64,000 nt of DNA from the NCBI RefSeq assembly GCF_900112265.1, contig NZ_FOLO01000010.1:1-64000 (forward strand). Direction: 5' to 3'. The notes under the pieces were generated by a model. The model did no database searches. It had not been told where the DNA came from and saw only the letters and a program-made list of their open reading frames with translations. The position numbers and the translations under genes were made by a program. Numbering within the stretch: position 1 is the first letter of the stretch; each line of letters starts with the position of its first letter. The DNA is from Pseudoalteromonas denitrificans DSM 6059. GTDB lineage: Bacteria > Pseudomonadota > Gammaproteobacteria > Enterobacterales > Alteromonadaceae. Shown piece by piece: positions 26,092 to 35,330 of the stretch.

Positions 26092-26134
26092 AAACGGCCT
26101 TAAATCAATACATAATTGAATTCAAAGACCGTTT
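26092..26134. terminator. Candidate bidirectional terminator
   Basis: AAACGG (26092-26097) pairs with CCGTTT (26129-26134), and an inner AATCAAT / ATTGAATT pair extends the stem. It lies between two convergent genes (ends at 26024 and 26174), where a terminator for both is expected. The stem is AT-rich and imperfect. Confidence 0.4.
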
Positions 26135-26173
26135 AAAAGGCTTTATGTAAAACGGGCACTTACACTAAGTTAT

Positions 26174-26884
26174 TTACAGGGTAGTCTCTTGCGCAACTTG
26201 CCTCGCTTTATCTAACATAATGTGGCCATCTAATAAACGTACCGTTCTACTTGCATATTGAGCATCTTTTTCTGAGTGAGTCACCATAATCACAGTTGTA
26301 CCTTGCGCATTTAGTTCTTTGAGCATATTCATCACTTCTTCACCATTTTTTGAATCTAGATTGCCCGTAGGTTCATCGGCTAATATAAATTTAGGGTCGG
26401 CGATTAAGGCTCTTGCAACAGCAACTCTTTGTTGTTGACCTCCTGACAACTGCTGTGGAAAATGCTCACTTCTATGGTCTATCTCTACACGTTTTAATAT
26501 GGCCTCAACTTTTTGTTTACGTTGTGCTTTTGATACCTTTAAGTACATCAAAGGTAACGCAACATTTTCATATACAGTCAACTCATCAATTAAGTTAAAG
26601 CTCTGAAATACAAAGCCAATTGCTGTTTTACGTAATTGCGCCAAACGCGTTTCACTAAACTGCGATATATCTTGGCTTTTACCAGAGTCAGTAAATTCAT
26701 ATTGACCTGAACTCGGTGAATCTAACATGCCTAAAATAGATAATAATGTAGATTTACCACAGCCTGATGGCCCCATAATTGCTAAAAACTCACCTTGTGC
26801 CACCGATAAATTAATATTATTAAGAGCGGTTGTTTCAACATCTTGTGTACAAAATACGCGTGATAATTGCGTTAATTTAATCAT
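26174..26884 (-). CDS. ABC transporter ATPase, MacB/LolD type (distal copy)
   Basis: A 236-residue ATP-binding subunit. It shows Walker A GPSGCGKSTLLSIL (about residues 36-49), signature LSGGQQQRVAVARAL (about 145) and Walker B FILADEPTGNLDS (about 165), the pattern of the LolD/MacB class that works with FtsX-type permeases by mechanotransmission. It is the last gene of a five-gene minus-strand operon (fusion protein, ATPase, permease, permease, ATPase). It is closely similar to the ATPase at 31772-32473, so it probably pairs with the neighbouring permease at 26909. Confidence 0.92.
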   Translation of the reverse strand: MIKLTQLSRVFCTQDVETTALNNINLSVAQGEFLAIMGPSGCGKSTLLSILGMLDSPSSGQYEFTDSGKSQDISQFSETRLAQLRKTAIGFVFQSFNLIDELTVYENVALPLMYLKVSKAQRKQKVEAILKRVEIDHRSEHFPQQLSGGQQQRVAVARALIADPKFILADEPTGNLDSKNGEEVMNMLKELNAQGTTVIMVTHSEKDAQYASRTVRLLDGHIMLDKARQVAQETTL

Positions 26885-26908
26885 TCTTTAAGTCTCTTAA
26901 TGAAAACA

Positions 26909-29320
26909 TTATTCATAACGTAATATGAGTGAAGGTCTTGTACTAGCAGCTTTAAACGCAAGGCTTGCCACTGTAACCCAAGTGATAACAGCGATGCACA
27001 AAGCTGCAAATAAATATACCCACACGGTTTGATTTACACGGTCACTAAAGTTAGCAAGCCAATCACCCAACAACCAATAACTCACAGGAAAAGCGATGGC
27101 GATACTCATCAAAATCAGTAATAAAAATTCTTTAGCTAATAAATTTACTAAGCTAAAACGTGATGCACCTAATACTTTTCGAATGGCAATTTCTTTTTGC
27201 CGACGAATAGCTGCAAAAGAAGCCAAACCAAACGTACCTAAACTCGTTAAAAATATAGCGAGTAAACTAAATAACGTCACCATGTCTAAAGCTTTATTTT
27301 CATTTTTATGGACTGCTTTATAATCATCTTTTACTAAGCTAATTGTGATATCACTTAACCTAAGTTCCTGCTCTACTAGAGCGTTAATTTGGGTAATGAG
27401 AGTATTCACATCAGGTGTTGAAGTTTTAATGACGATATTACTCAATACATTTGTATCTCGGCCTAAAGCAAATGAAATGGGTAATGATTGTTGGCGTGCA
27501 GAGCCTATCTTTACATTTTCAATAACACCAACAACACTTGCAGTTAATTTAGAGCGCGCAATACTGAGCTCCATTCCCACGACAGAATTTAAATCGCTAT
27601 AACCTGCCAACTGCACCATTTTACGGCTCACTAATACACCTAGTCTGCGATTTCCTTCTTCATCAACTTGATACCATTCACTATTAAATTTTGGCAAAAA
27701 ATCTCGACCTGCCAATAATTTCAACCCTAATACTTCCGCAGCATAAAAACCAGTAGCGACACTCGGTTGGGCACCCGTTAAGCGTTCACCATTAGGCCAG
27801 GTAAAGTGATACTCACCATCCATATCATTCGTTAAATCAGTGCCTGTTAATGTAACTTGCTTAACACCTTCCAAGCGTGTCATCGCTTCTAATAAAGTAT
27901 TATTGTCTCGTTTAAAAACGACATCCGTAGGTAACCCTTTAACAATAATACGCCCGTGCTTTTCATACCCTACATCTAAATTGTTAACTAACGTCATTTG
28001 TTGATATAAAATAATTGCCGCAATTATTAACCCCACCGATAGGGCTCCTTGCAAACACAAAGTCAGTTTTCTGATAAAGATAGCTGTACCACCCCGGACT
28101 AAATCACCACTAAGCACACGTTTGGCACTAAAAGATGAAATAAATAATGCGGGATATAATCCAGATAACAGACCAACAGTAAAAATAACAGCGATAGTGA
28201 CAAGCATAAATTGTGAGCCATAATTCAAACTAAGATCTCTATCCATCACCTGATTAAAGCTAGGTAAGCCAATTTCAATTAAAGCAAAGGCCAATATTCC
28301 AGCCAGCGAAACCACAAACAAGGACTCAGTTAAAAACTGAGTAATAAGCTGACCTTTACTTGCCCCAAGTGCTTTACGCACACCAACTTCTTTTGCACGC
28401 TTAGCCGATTGTGCAATGCTCAAATTAATAAAGTTGATACTGGCTATCAATATTAAAATCACACTTAGACTTATGCAAATTTGTAGGGTTGCAAAAGATC
28501 CACCTTTTTTCATTTCAAAAGGACCGTTACTATTGAAATGTAATTGTTCTAAGTTGACTAAATCTATTTTTATTTGTTGCCATCGTTTCGATTTTCTCCT
28601 GAGGTGAAGTTGCTCAGTCATTGCTTGTGAAATTTTTTGAATATCAGCATGCTGACGCAATTTAAAGTAGTTATATCCCCATGATCTCGCCAAGAAATCA
28701 GCCGGTACTTGCGTTAAAGAATCAAACTTAAAATGCGTATTTTCAGGTAAATTTTTAAATACAGCACCTACAGTATATTGACCAGATTTGTAGCTTAATG
28801 CATTTCCAATGACTTCAATTGAGCCAAATAATCTCAGCGCTTCCTTTTCACTAAGCGCTAATTTATTGGGTGCGTGTAACGTATTTTTAATATCACCACG
28901 AATCACCTCTAAGGCAATAAAATCTAGGATATTATCGGTTGCCATATAAAAGTTTTTCAGTCTGTATCGCGTATTATCATTTTGTACTAAATCAATCGCA
29001 TCTTCTCGATAATTAGGTAAATCTTTTGCTGTTATTAAGCTAAAAGCATCTAAAATATCAGCGTTTTTTTCTATTTCAGTCGCACTAGAATTAAGAGAAG
29101 TTCCGGTTATTTGTAAACCCCAAGCAGTAAAGTCTTGATGTGCTCTATAAATATGTTCACTATCAGGGTGTTGCTTATCGTATGACAATTCATTTTGAGC
29201 ATAAAGTGCCATTAAAATTGCTGCTGTTAAGCCTATGCTAAATCCAATTAGATTAAGCAAAAAATGCTGTGTATCTTTTTTTATCGCACGTATTGCAGTT
29301 GTAATATAATTATTTAACAT
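26909..29320 (-). CDS. MacB/FtsX-type ABC permease (distal copy)
   Basis: An 803-residue membrane protein. It has an N-terminal transmembrane helix (about 20-40), a large periplasmic MacB_PCD domain, three helices of an FtsX core (about 280-390, with VGVRKALGASKGQLITQFL), a further TM at about 425, a second periplasmic part and a second FtsX core at the C-terminus (about 675-800, IAIRKVLGASRFSLVNLLA). This doubled FtsX layout is common in Bacteroidetes and Alteromonadales and gives eight transmembrane helices. It is a tandem duplicate of the next permease upstream. The substrate is probably a peptide or lipophilic compound. Confidence 0.9.
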   Translation of the reverse strand: MLNNYITTAIRAIKKDTQHFLLNLIGFSIGLTAAILMALYAQNELSYDKQHPDSEHIYRAHQDFTAWGLQITGTSLNSSATEIEKNADILDAFSLITAKDLPNYREDAIDLVQNDNTRYRLKNFYMATDNILDFIALEVIRGDIKNTLHAPNKLALSEKEALRLFGSIEVIGNALSYKSGQYTVGAVFKNLPENTHFKFDSLTQVPADFLARSWGYNYFKLRQHADIQKISQAMTEQLHLRRKSKRWQQIKIDLVNLEQLHFNSNGPFEMKKGGSFATLQICISLSVILILIASINFINLSIAQSAKRAKEVGVRKALGASKGQLITQFLTESLFVVSLAGILAFALIEIGLPSFNQVMDRDLSLNYGSQFMLVTIAVIFTVGLLSGLYPALFISSFSAKRVLSGDLVRGGTAIFIRKLTLCLQGALSVGLIIAAIILYQQMTLVNNLDVGYEKHGRIIVKGLPTDVVFKRDNNTLLEAMTRLEGVKQVTLTGTDLTNDMDGEYHFTWPNGERLTGAQPSVATGFYAAEVLGLKLLAGRDFLPKFNSEWYQVDEEGNRRLGVLVSRKMVQLAGYSDLNSVVGMELSIARSKLTASVVGVIENVKIGSARQQSLPISFALGRDTNVLSNIVIKTSTPDVNTLITQINALVEQELRLSDITISLVKDDYKAVHKNENKALDMVTLFSLLAIFLTSLGTFGLASFAAIRRQKEIAIRKVLGASRFSLVNLLAKEFLLLILMSIAIAFPVSYWLLGDWLANFSDRVNQTVWVYLFAALCIAVITWVTVASLAFKAASTRPSLILRYE

Positions 29321-29341
29321 ATTACTTTTCCTTATAAATTA

Positions 29342-31771
29342 TTATTCATCACGTAATATGAGGGAGGGTCTTGTACTGGCTGCTTTAAATGCAAGACTGG
29401 CTACTGTAAGCCAAGTGATCACAGTAATAATCAAGGCTGAAGTTAGGTATACCCAAAGCGCCTGATCAATACGCTCATTAAAGTTGGATAACCAATCTCC
29501 AACTAACCAATAAGTAATGGGGTATGCAAGGGCAATGCTGATTATAATTAGCACTAAGAATTCTCTGGCAAGTAAATTCACTATACTCAATCGCGATGCG
29601 CCTAATACCTTTCGCATAGCGACTTCTTTTTGGCGACGCAAACTGGTAAATGAAGCTAAACCAAAAGTACCTAAACTGGTTAAAAAAATAGCCAATAAAC
29701 TAAAAATCGTCACCATATCTAATACCTGATTTTCACTTTTATGCAGGGCTTTATAGTCATCACTTATTAAGCTAATGGTCACATCACTTAGTTGTAGTTC
29801 TTGCTCAACTAATGTGCGAATTTTAGCTACTAATGTGGGTATATCAGATGTAGATATTTTGAGTACAATATTGCCAAAACTATCAAAATAATTGTAATTA
29901 TCAAAACTATCACCAAGACGAAATAAAATAGGCAGTGCTTGTTCTTTTGCTGAACCTAGTTTAACGTTTTCAACGACACCAACAACATTCGCAGATATAT
30001 TAGAACCGGGCATAGTCAGCTTCATTCCCAATACTGACTCAATATTAGTATAACCCGCCAATTCAACCATACGCCGACTCACCAAAACAGCAAATATACG
30101 ACTTCCTTGTTCATCAATGCGATACCAATCACTGCTAAATTGAGGTGAAAAGTCGCGACCTGCAAGTAATTTAAGCCCAAAGACTTCAGCGGCATAAAAA
30201 CCAGTCGCAATACTAGGCGGTATACCCGTTAAGGTCTCGCCATTAGGCCAGGTAAATTCAGCTATACCACTAGATTCATCGGTAAAATCAGTATTCGTTA
30301 AAGTGACTTGTTCAACCCCTTGCAAACGTCTCAAACTACTCAATAAAGCATTGTTATCTCGTTTAAATATGGGCTGGGAGGGTAAATTTTTAACGATAAT
30401 GCGAGATTTTTTTTCGTAGCCTAGGTCTAAATTATTCACCAGTTCCATTTGCTGGTATAAGCTAATGGCAGCAATTATTAATCCCACAGATAGGGCGCCT
30501 TGCAAGCATAAAGTGAGTTTTCTAACAAAAATAGCTGTTCCACCACGAACTAAATCACCATTGAGCACACGCTTTGCACTGAAAGATGCAATAAATAAGG
30601 CCGGATATAGCCCAGACAACACACCGACACTCAAAATGACCACAACCATTACCAGCATAAAAGATGAATTAAAGCTAAAACTCAACTGGCTATCTATAAG
30701 CTGATTAAACTGTGGTAGCCATAACTCAACTATGGCAAAAGCCAGCAACCCAGCTAGCACAACGATAATTAATGATTCAGTTAAAAATTGCATCACTAAT
30801 TGTCCCTTAGTTGCCCCTAATGCCTTACGGACACCCACTTCTTTGGCACGCTTTGCCGATTGAGCAATATTCAGGTTAATAAAGTTAATACTTGCAATTA
30901 ATATCAAGATCACACTTAAACCAATACAAGTTTGTAACGTAGCCAAAGAACCACCAAGTTTCATTTCGAACGGTCCGTTACTGTTAAAATGTAATTGCTC
31001 TAAGTTGACTAAAAACTGTGTTATTGACTGCCACTCCTCAGTTGGATTAATGACATGAAGGTGCTTTGTCATTGCTTGTTCCAACCTAGGTATATCTGCT
31101 TGAGGACGAAGTTTGTAATAATGAAATCCCCACTGACTGTCTCCAAATTCGGCTGGTAAGTGCATTAACGTATCAAACTTAAAGTGGGTATTTTCTGGTA
31201 AATCTTTAAATACGGCACCAATGCGGTATTGCCCTGTTGAATAGTTAAGTGTTTGATCTACGGCTTTAACCGCTCCAAATAACCGCAAAGCTTCGCTTTC
31301 ACTAATAACAAGTTGGTTAGGCTGTTGTAAAGCCTTCTTGATATCACCTTCAAGCACCTCTAATGCAATAAATTCTAAAATATTATCAGTTGCGATATAA
31401 AAGTTATTCAAGCTATGGTAGGTACCTTTTTTCTCAACCAAATTTAGCGCATCTTCTTGGTAGTTAGGTAAACGTTCGGTGTTAATTAGCCTAAAAATTC
31501 CTTCAACATCTGCATTTTTTTCCATTTCAGACGCAATTCTGTAAGAAGATACGCCTGTTAATTGCATGCCCCAGGCAGTGAAATCTCCATGGGCGCGATA
31601 CACTCGCTCACTATCGGGGTGCTGATTATCATAAGACAATTCATTTTGAGCAAATAGGGCCATTAAAATTGCCGCGGCTAAACCGATACTGAAGCCAATG
31701 ACATTAAGTAAAAAATGTTGTTTATCTTTTCTTATTGCGCGCATTGCCGTGACAAAATAATTAACTATCAT
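29342..31771 (-). CDS. MacB/FtsX-type ABC permease (proximal copy)
   Basis: An 809-residue paralogue of the neighbouring permease, with the same eight-helix doubled FtsX layout and nearly the same motifs (VGVRKALGATKGQLVMQFL in the first core, VAMRKVLGASRLSIVNLLA in the second). It begins one base before the stop codon of the ATPase at 31772, so the two are coupled. Both permeases are full length, which suggests a heterodimer in one pump or two pumps with distinct substrates sharing one fusion protein. Confidence 0.9.
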   Translation of the reverse strand: MIVNYFVTAMRAIRKDKQHFLLNVIGFSIGLAAAILMALFAQNELSYDNQHPDSERVYRAHGDFTAWGMQLTGVSSYRIASEMEKNADVEGIFRLINTERLPNYQEDALNLVEKKGTYHSLNNFYIATDNILEFIALEVLEGDIKKALQQPNQLVISESEALRLFGAVKAVDQTLNYSTGQYRIGAVFKDLPENTHFKFDTLMHLPAEFGDSQWGFHYYKLRPQADIPRLEQAMTKHLHVINPTEEWQSITQFLVNLEQLHFNSNGPFEMKLGGSLATLQTCIGLSVILILIASINFINLNIAQSAKRAKEVGVRKALGATKGQLVMQFLTESLIIVVLAGLLAFAIVELWLPQFNQLIDSQLSFSFNSSFMLVMVVVILSVGVLSGLYPALFIASFSAKRVLNGDLVRGGTAIFVRKLTLCLQGALSVGLIIAAISLYQQMELVNNLDLGYEKKSRIIVKNLPSQPIFKRDNNALLSSLRRLQGVEQVTLTNTDFTDESSGIAEFTWPNGETLTGIPPSIATGFYAAEVFGLKLLAGRDFSPQFSSDWYRIDEQGSRIFAVLVSRRMVELAGYTNIESVLGMKLTMPGSNISANVVGVVENVKLGSAKEQALPILFRLGDSFDNYNYFDSFGNIVLKISTSDIPTLVAKIRTLVEQELQLSDVTISLISDDYKALHKSENQVLDMVTIFSLLAIFLTSLGTFGLASFTSLRRQKEVAMRKVLGASRLSIVNLLAREFLVLIIISIALAYPITYWLVGDWLSNFNERIDQALWVYLTSALIITVITWLTVASLAFKAASTRPSLILRDE

Positions 31772-32473
31772 TTAAGCCACCTCAGCGGGCTGCGACTCTA
31801 AGTTAGTTTGATCTAGCATGATTTGACCATCTAATAAACGTACTAAACGATCAGCATAGCGCCCTTCCTTTTCTGAATGCGTTACCATGACCACTGTGGT
31901 ACCTTCCTGGTTTAATTCTCGTAACATCATCATCACTTCATCACCATTTTTTGAATCTAAATTACCTGTTGGTTCATCTGCTAAAATCAACTTAGGATTG
32001 ATAACTAAAGCTCTTGCAACGGCGACACGTTGTTGTTGTCCACCTGAAAGCTGTTGTGGTAAATGATCCGCCCTATGATCTATATCTACACGTTTTAAAA
32101 TGGCGTCAACACGGTTTTTACGCTCCGATTTAGAGATACTTTGATACAATAAAGGTAACTCTACATTTTCATATACGTTAAGTTCATCTATTAAATTAAA
32201 GCTTTGAAATACAAACCCTATTGAAGCTTTACGCAGCTGGGCTAATTTCTTCTCACTATAATTAGCAATGTCTACACCTGAAAAATCAAAACTACCCGTA
32301 GTTGGTGAATCTAACATGCCTAAAATCGATAATAAGGTTGATTTACCACAACCTGAAGGGCCCATAATGGCAACAAACTCTCCTTGATTAACAGTTAAAT
32401 TAATACTGTTAAGTGCTGTTGTTTCTAACTCTTGAGTTCTAAATACACGGCTTATATTCGTTAATGAAATCAT
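31772..32473 (-). CDS. ABC transporter ATPase, MacB/LolD type (proximal copy)
   Basis: A 233-residue ATPase with Walker A GPSGCGKSTLLSIL, signature LSGGQQQRVAVARAL and Walker B LILADEPTGNLDS. It is the second gene of the operon, 16 bp after the fusion-protein gene and abutting the permease gene that follows. It powers the FtsX-type permease. Confidence 0.93.
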   Translation of the reverse strand: MISLTNISRVFRTQELETTALNSINLTVNQGEFVAIMGPSGCGKSTLLSILGMLDSPTTGSFDFSGVDIANYSEKKLAQLRKASIGFVFQSFNLIDELNVYENVELPLLYQSISKSERKNRVDAILKRVDIDHRADHLPQQLSGGQQQRVAVARALVINPKLILADEPTGNLDSKNGDEVMMMLRELNQEGTTVVMVTHSEKEGRYADRLVRLLDGQIMLDQTNLESQPAEVA

Positions 32474-32489
32474 ATTTTATCCTTTAAAC

Positions 32490-33773
32490 TTATTGTAAGT
32501 TAAGCTGCTGCGCTTTATCGAAATTGCTATAGTTTGAAGTGATCACTTGCTCACCAAGCGATAACCCATCAAGCACTTCAAAATAATGTTGATTTTTTTT
32601 ACCTAAGCGAATATCTCTACGAACAGCTTTATCAGTTTCTTGATCTAATACATAAACCCAATTACCACCGGAGCTGGTAAAAAATGCACCTCGATTAAGC
32701 AATAAAGCCTTGTCTTTGTTGCCACCTAACATCAATTCAAGATTAATGCTTTGCCCACGCTTAATACTGCCGACCTCTTTTGGTAAATCGACTTCAATTT
32801 GAAATTGCGATTGGCTAACACGACTATCTATTTTGCTGACCTTAGCTGTCGCTTGTATTGCTTCAAGCTCAACCAGTACATCCATGCCTCGCTGTACTTG
32901 ATTTAAATAAAACTCATCAAGCCTCACAACTAATTTATATTCATTAGGAATATCTATTTGCCCTAATCTTGCACCTTGGTTTTTTGATTCACCAATCTCA
33001 ACATCTAACTCACTCAAGTATCCAGATACAGGCGCTTTTATTAATAAGTTTTCAAGATTATCACGCGCAAACTGTAGATTTTTTTCCAACATTTTAGCGC
33101 TGTCTTCTAGTTGTGCTATTTGCACCTTACGAATACTATTTTCCTGCTGTTGACGCTCTAATGTCAGGGTTTTTCGTGCATGGTAATAAGATAAGTCCTG
33201 TTCAATTTCATCTAAACGATCTTTTGCTAATACACCGTTTTTTACTAGTGGCTTAGACTGCTTTAACTTCCGTGATAAATGCGATATTTGCAAATCTATT
33301 TCCAATAAGTCTCGGCGTAAGTTTAAACGACTGGTTTCCATATTCATTTGCGTATTTCGTAAAAAATTAAGCTGCTCTGTGACTTGTGCTTCACGGCTCA
33401 TAACATCAAGCTGTAAATTAGTATTACTTAAACGTACTAAAGGTTGGCCTTTTTCAACAAAGTCACCTTGTTCAACTAAACGTTGTTCCACTTGGCCACC
33501 AGCAATCGAGTCTAAATAAATACTTGTTTTTGGTACTACCTGACCACGTAAACTCAACGCATCAATAAATGCGCCTTGACTTACTGTACTAATAGTAACG
33601 CTTTGAGCATCTATATTTTGACTGCGACCTACTGATTGGCTTGATGAAAAAGCATAAGTAGCAACACTGATTACAACTATCACAAAAAATAAACTTATCT
33701 TTTTTAAAGCCAATAAGCCTTTAGGTCTTTCTATTTTTTTATCCAATTCACTATTCCAGCTATCACGTTTCAT
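32490..33773 (-). CDS. HlyD/MacA-type membrane fusion protein
   Basis: A 427-residue periplasmic adaptor anchored by one N-terminal helix (about residues 25-45, ISLFFVIVVISVATYAF). A lipoyl-like half (about 75-110), a long coiled-coil hairpin (about 120-235), the second lipoyl half (APVSGYLSELDVEIGE, about 245-260) and a beta-barrel and membrane-proximal domain follow, the order of MacA/HlyD adaptors. It would link the two permeases to an outer membrane channel of the TolC type that is not encoded here. It is the first gene of the operon; a sigma-54 promoter lies directly before its start codon. Confidence 0.9.
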   Translation of the reverse strand: MKRDSWNSELDKKIERPKGLLALKKISLFFVIVVISVATYAFSSSQSVGRSQNIDAQSVTISTVSQGAFIDALSLRGQVVPKTSIYLDSIAGGQVEQRLVEQGDFVEKGQPLVRLSNTNLQLDVMSREAQVTEQLNFLRNTQMNMETSRLNLRRDLLEIDLQISHLSRKLKQSKPLVKNGVLAKDRLDEIEQDLSYYHARKTLTLERQQQENSIRKVQIAQLEDSAKMLEKNLQFARDNLENLLIKAPVSGYLSELDVEIGESKNQGARLGQIDIPNEYKLVVRLDEFYLNQVQRGMDVLVELEAIQATAKVSKIDSRVSQSQFQIEVDLPKEVGSIKRGQSINLELMLGGNKDKALLLNRGAFFTSSGGNWVYVLDQETDKAVRRDIRLGKKNQHYFEVLDGLSLGEQVITSNYSNFDKAQQLNLQ

Positions 33774-33784
33774 AATGAAACTAT

Positions 33785-33801
33785 TACAATTGCCATGCCA
33801 A
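33785..33801 (-). promoter_or_regulatory. Sigma-54 promoter of the exporter operon
   Basis: On the minus strand this reads TTGGCATGGCAATTGTA. It matches 15 of 17 positions of the sigma-54 consensus (YTGGCACGRNNNTTGCW), with the -24 GG and a GT in place of the -12 GC. The predicted transcription start is about 33774, only one base before the ATG at 33773, so the mRNA would be almost leaderless. Confidence 0.75.
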
Positions 33802-33857
33802 ATTATTTTTCACTTAAACTCAATGAGTTATAAAAACTTAAATTTTATAACCTATTT

Positions 33858-33904
33858 AAAGTGTCCACGTATAGAACAGTTAAACGTCCATAAATGGACA
33901 CTTT
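33858..33904. promoter_or_regulatory. Enhancer sites for the NtrC-type regulator
   Basis: AAAGTGTCCA (33858-33867) and TGGACACTTT (33895-33904) are perfect 10-bp inverted arms. Inside, GTCCATAAATGGAC at 33887-33900 is itself a palindrome, and the left arm starts a degenerate copy (GTCCACGTATAGAAC). Two such sites 60-115 bp upstream of the sigma-54 promoter fit upstream activator sites for the response regulator encoded at 33960. Confidence 0.7.
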
Positions 33905-33959
33905 GTAGTAAGTGGAGTAGAGTAAAAAGGGAAAATAATACGTAACATTAAGGATAAAA

Positions 33960-35327
33960 ATGAAAGCGCCTGGCAGCATTTTAGTAGTAGATGATAACCA
34001 AGACATTTTGATTGCGGCTAAATTATTACTTAAAAAACATTACGATATTATTAAAACAACGGACTCCCCTTTCGAAATAGAAAGTTATATCAAACAATTT
34101 AATCCCGATGTAATAATTTTAGATATGAACTACAGCCAAGACTCAGTCAGCGGCAAAGAAGGTTTTTTTTGGCTCAATAAAATTCTCAACATCAACCCTC
34201 ATATTGTAGTGATCATGATGACTGCGTATTCAGATATTAAATTAGCAGTTGATGCTATAAAGGCTGGCGCAACTGATTTTATTGCTAAACCCTGGCAAAA
34301 TGATCAACTCTTAGCTGCTATCGCTGTGGCTTTTAACCATGTAAAAACTAAAAATGAAGTCGCACAGCTTACACAAAAAAACCAAGAACTAAACCAAGTA
34401 TTACAAGGCCATGAACATGCATTTATTGGTCAAAGCAAAGCAATGCAAGCTGTATTTCAAACAATCGAAAAAGCCGCCAAAACTGATGCAAATATTTTAA
34501 TTTTAGGAGAAAGTGGCACAGGTAAAGAATTAGCTGCCAGAGCAATACATCAAGCCAGCTTACGTGCTAAAAATCCTTTCATAAGTTTAGATATGGGATC
34601 TGTACCCGCCAGTGTATTTGAAAGTGAATTATTCGGTCATAAAAAAGGCGCATTTACCGATGCAAAAACAGATAGATTAGGTCGTTTTGAACTCGCACAT
34701 TCCGGTAGTTTATTTTTAGATGAATTGGCAAATTTACCATTAAATCAACAAACCAGTTTACTTGCTGCATTGCAAAACCGACAAGTGACACCAATTGGTA
34801 GCAGTAAAGTCGTTGATGTTGATATTCGTTTAATTTGTGCCACTAATGATGATTTGCACCAAGCTGTTGAAGAAGGCCGGTTTCGCCAAGATTTATTATT
34901 TAGGATCAATACCGTTACAGTGCACTTACCTGCGTTAAGAGAACGCAAAGAAGACATTCCATTACTCGTTAATTATTATCTTGAATATTATGGCAACAAA
35001 TATAAACGTTCACTCAGTATTAGCAAAGAGCATATGAATTCATTATCACACTATGATTGGCCAGGTAATGTAAGAGAATTAGCACATACGATAGAAAGGG
35101 CAATTATTTTAACTGAAGGCGAAAGTTTAGATATTAGTTCTGTGATGAATATTTCAAAACCTAAAAGTATCACTCACGACATAGTAGAATTTAATCTTGA
35201 AACTGTTGAGCACAACACCATACGTGCGGCATTAAAACATTTTCAGGGAAATGTAAGCCATGCGGCAAAAGCGCTAGGTTTAACCCGCGGTGCTTTATAT
35301 CGCCGTTTAGATAAATACGGTTTATAA
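33960..35327 (+). CDS. Sigma-54-dependent response regulator (NtrC family)
   Basis: A 455-residue activator. The receiver domain (1-125) has the acidic pair DD at 11-12, the phosphorylated Asp 55 in VIILDMNY and the Lys in FIAKPW. The AAA+ domain (about 150-385) has Walker A GESGTGKE at about 182 and a GAFTDA loop at about 229, a variant of the sigma-54-contacting GAFTGA. A Fis-type HTH ends the protein (NVSHAAKALGLTRGALYRRL). It is divergent from the exporter operon and is followed after 3 bp by its kinase. It should activate the sigma-54 promoter at 33785-33801 through the palindromic sites nearby. Confidence 0.95.
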   Translation: MKAPGSILVVDDNQDILIAAKLLLKKHYDIIKTTDSPFEIESYIKQFNPDVIILDMNYSQDSVSGKEGFFWLNKILNINPHIVVIMMTAYSDIKLAVDAIKAGATDFIAKPWQNDQLLAAIAVAFNHVKTKNEVAQLTQKNQELNQVLQGHEHAFIGQSKAMQAVFQTIEKAAKTDANILILGESGTGKELAARAIHQASLRAKNPFISLDMGSVPASVFESELFGHKKGAFTDAKTDRLGRFELAHSGSLFLDELANLPLNQQTSLLAALQNRQVTPIGSSKVVDVDIRLICATNDDLHQAVEEGRFRQDLLFRINTVTVHLPALRERKEDIPLLVNYYLEYYGNKYKRSLSISKEHMNSLSHYDWPGNVRELAHTIERAIILTEGESLDISSVMNISKPKSITHDIVEFNLETVEHNTIRAALKHFQGNVSHAAKALGLTRGALYRRLDKYGL

Positions 35328-35330
35328 AAT

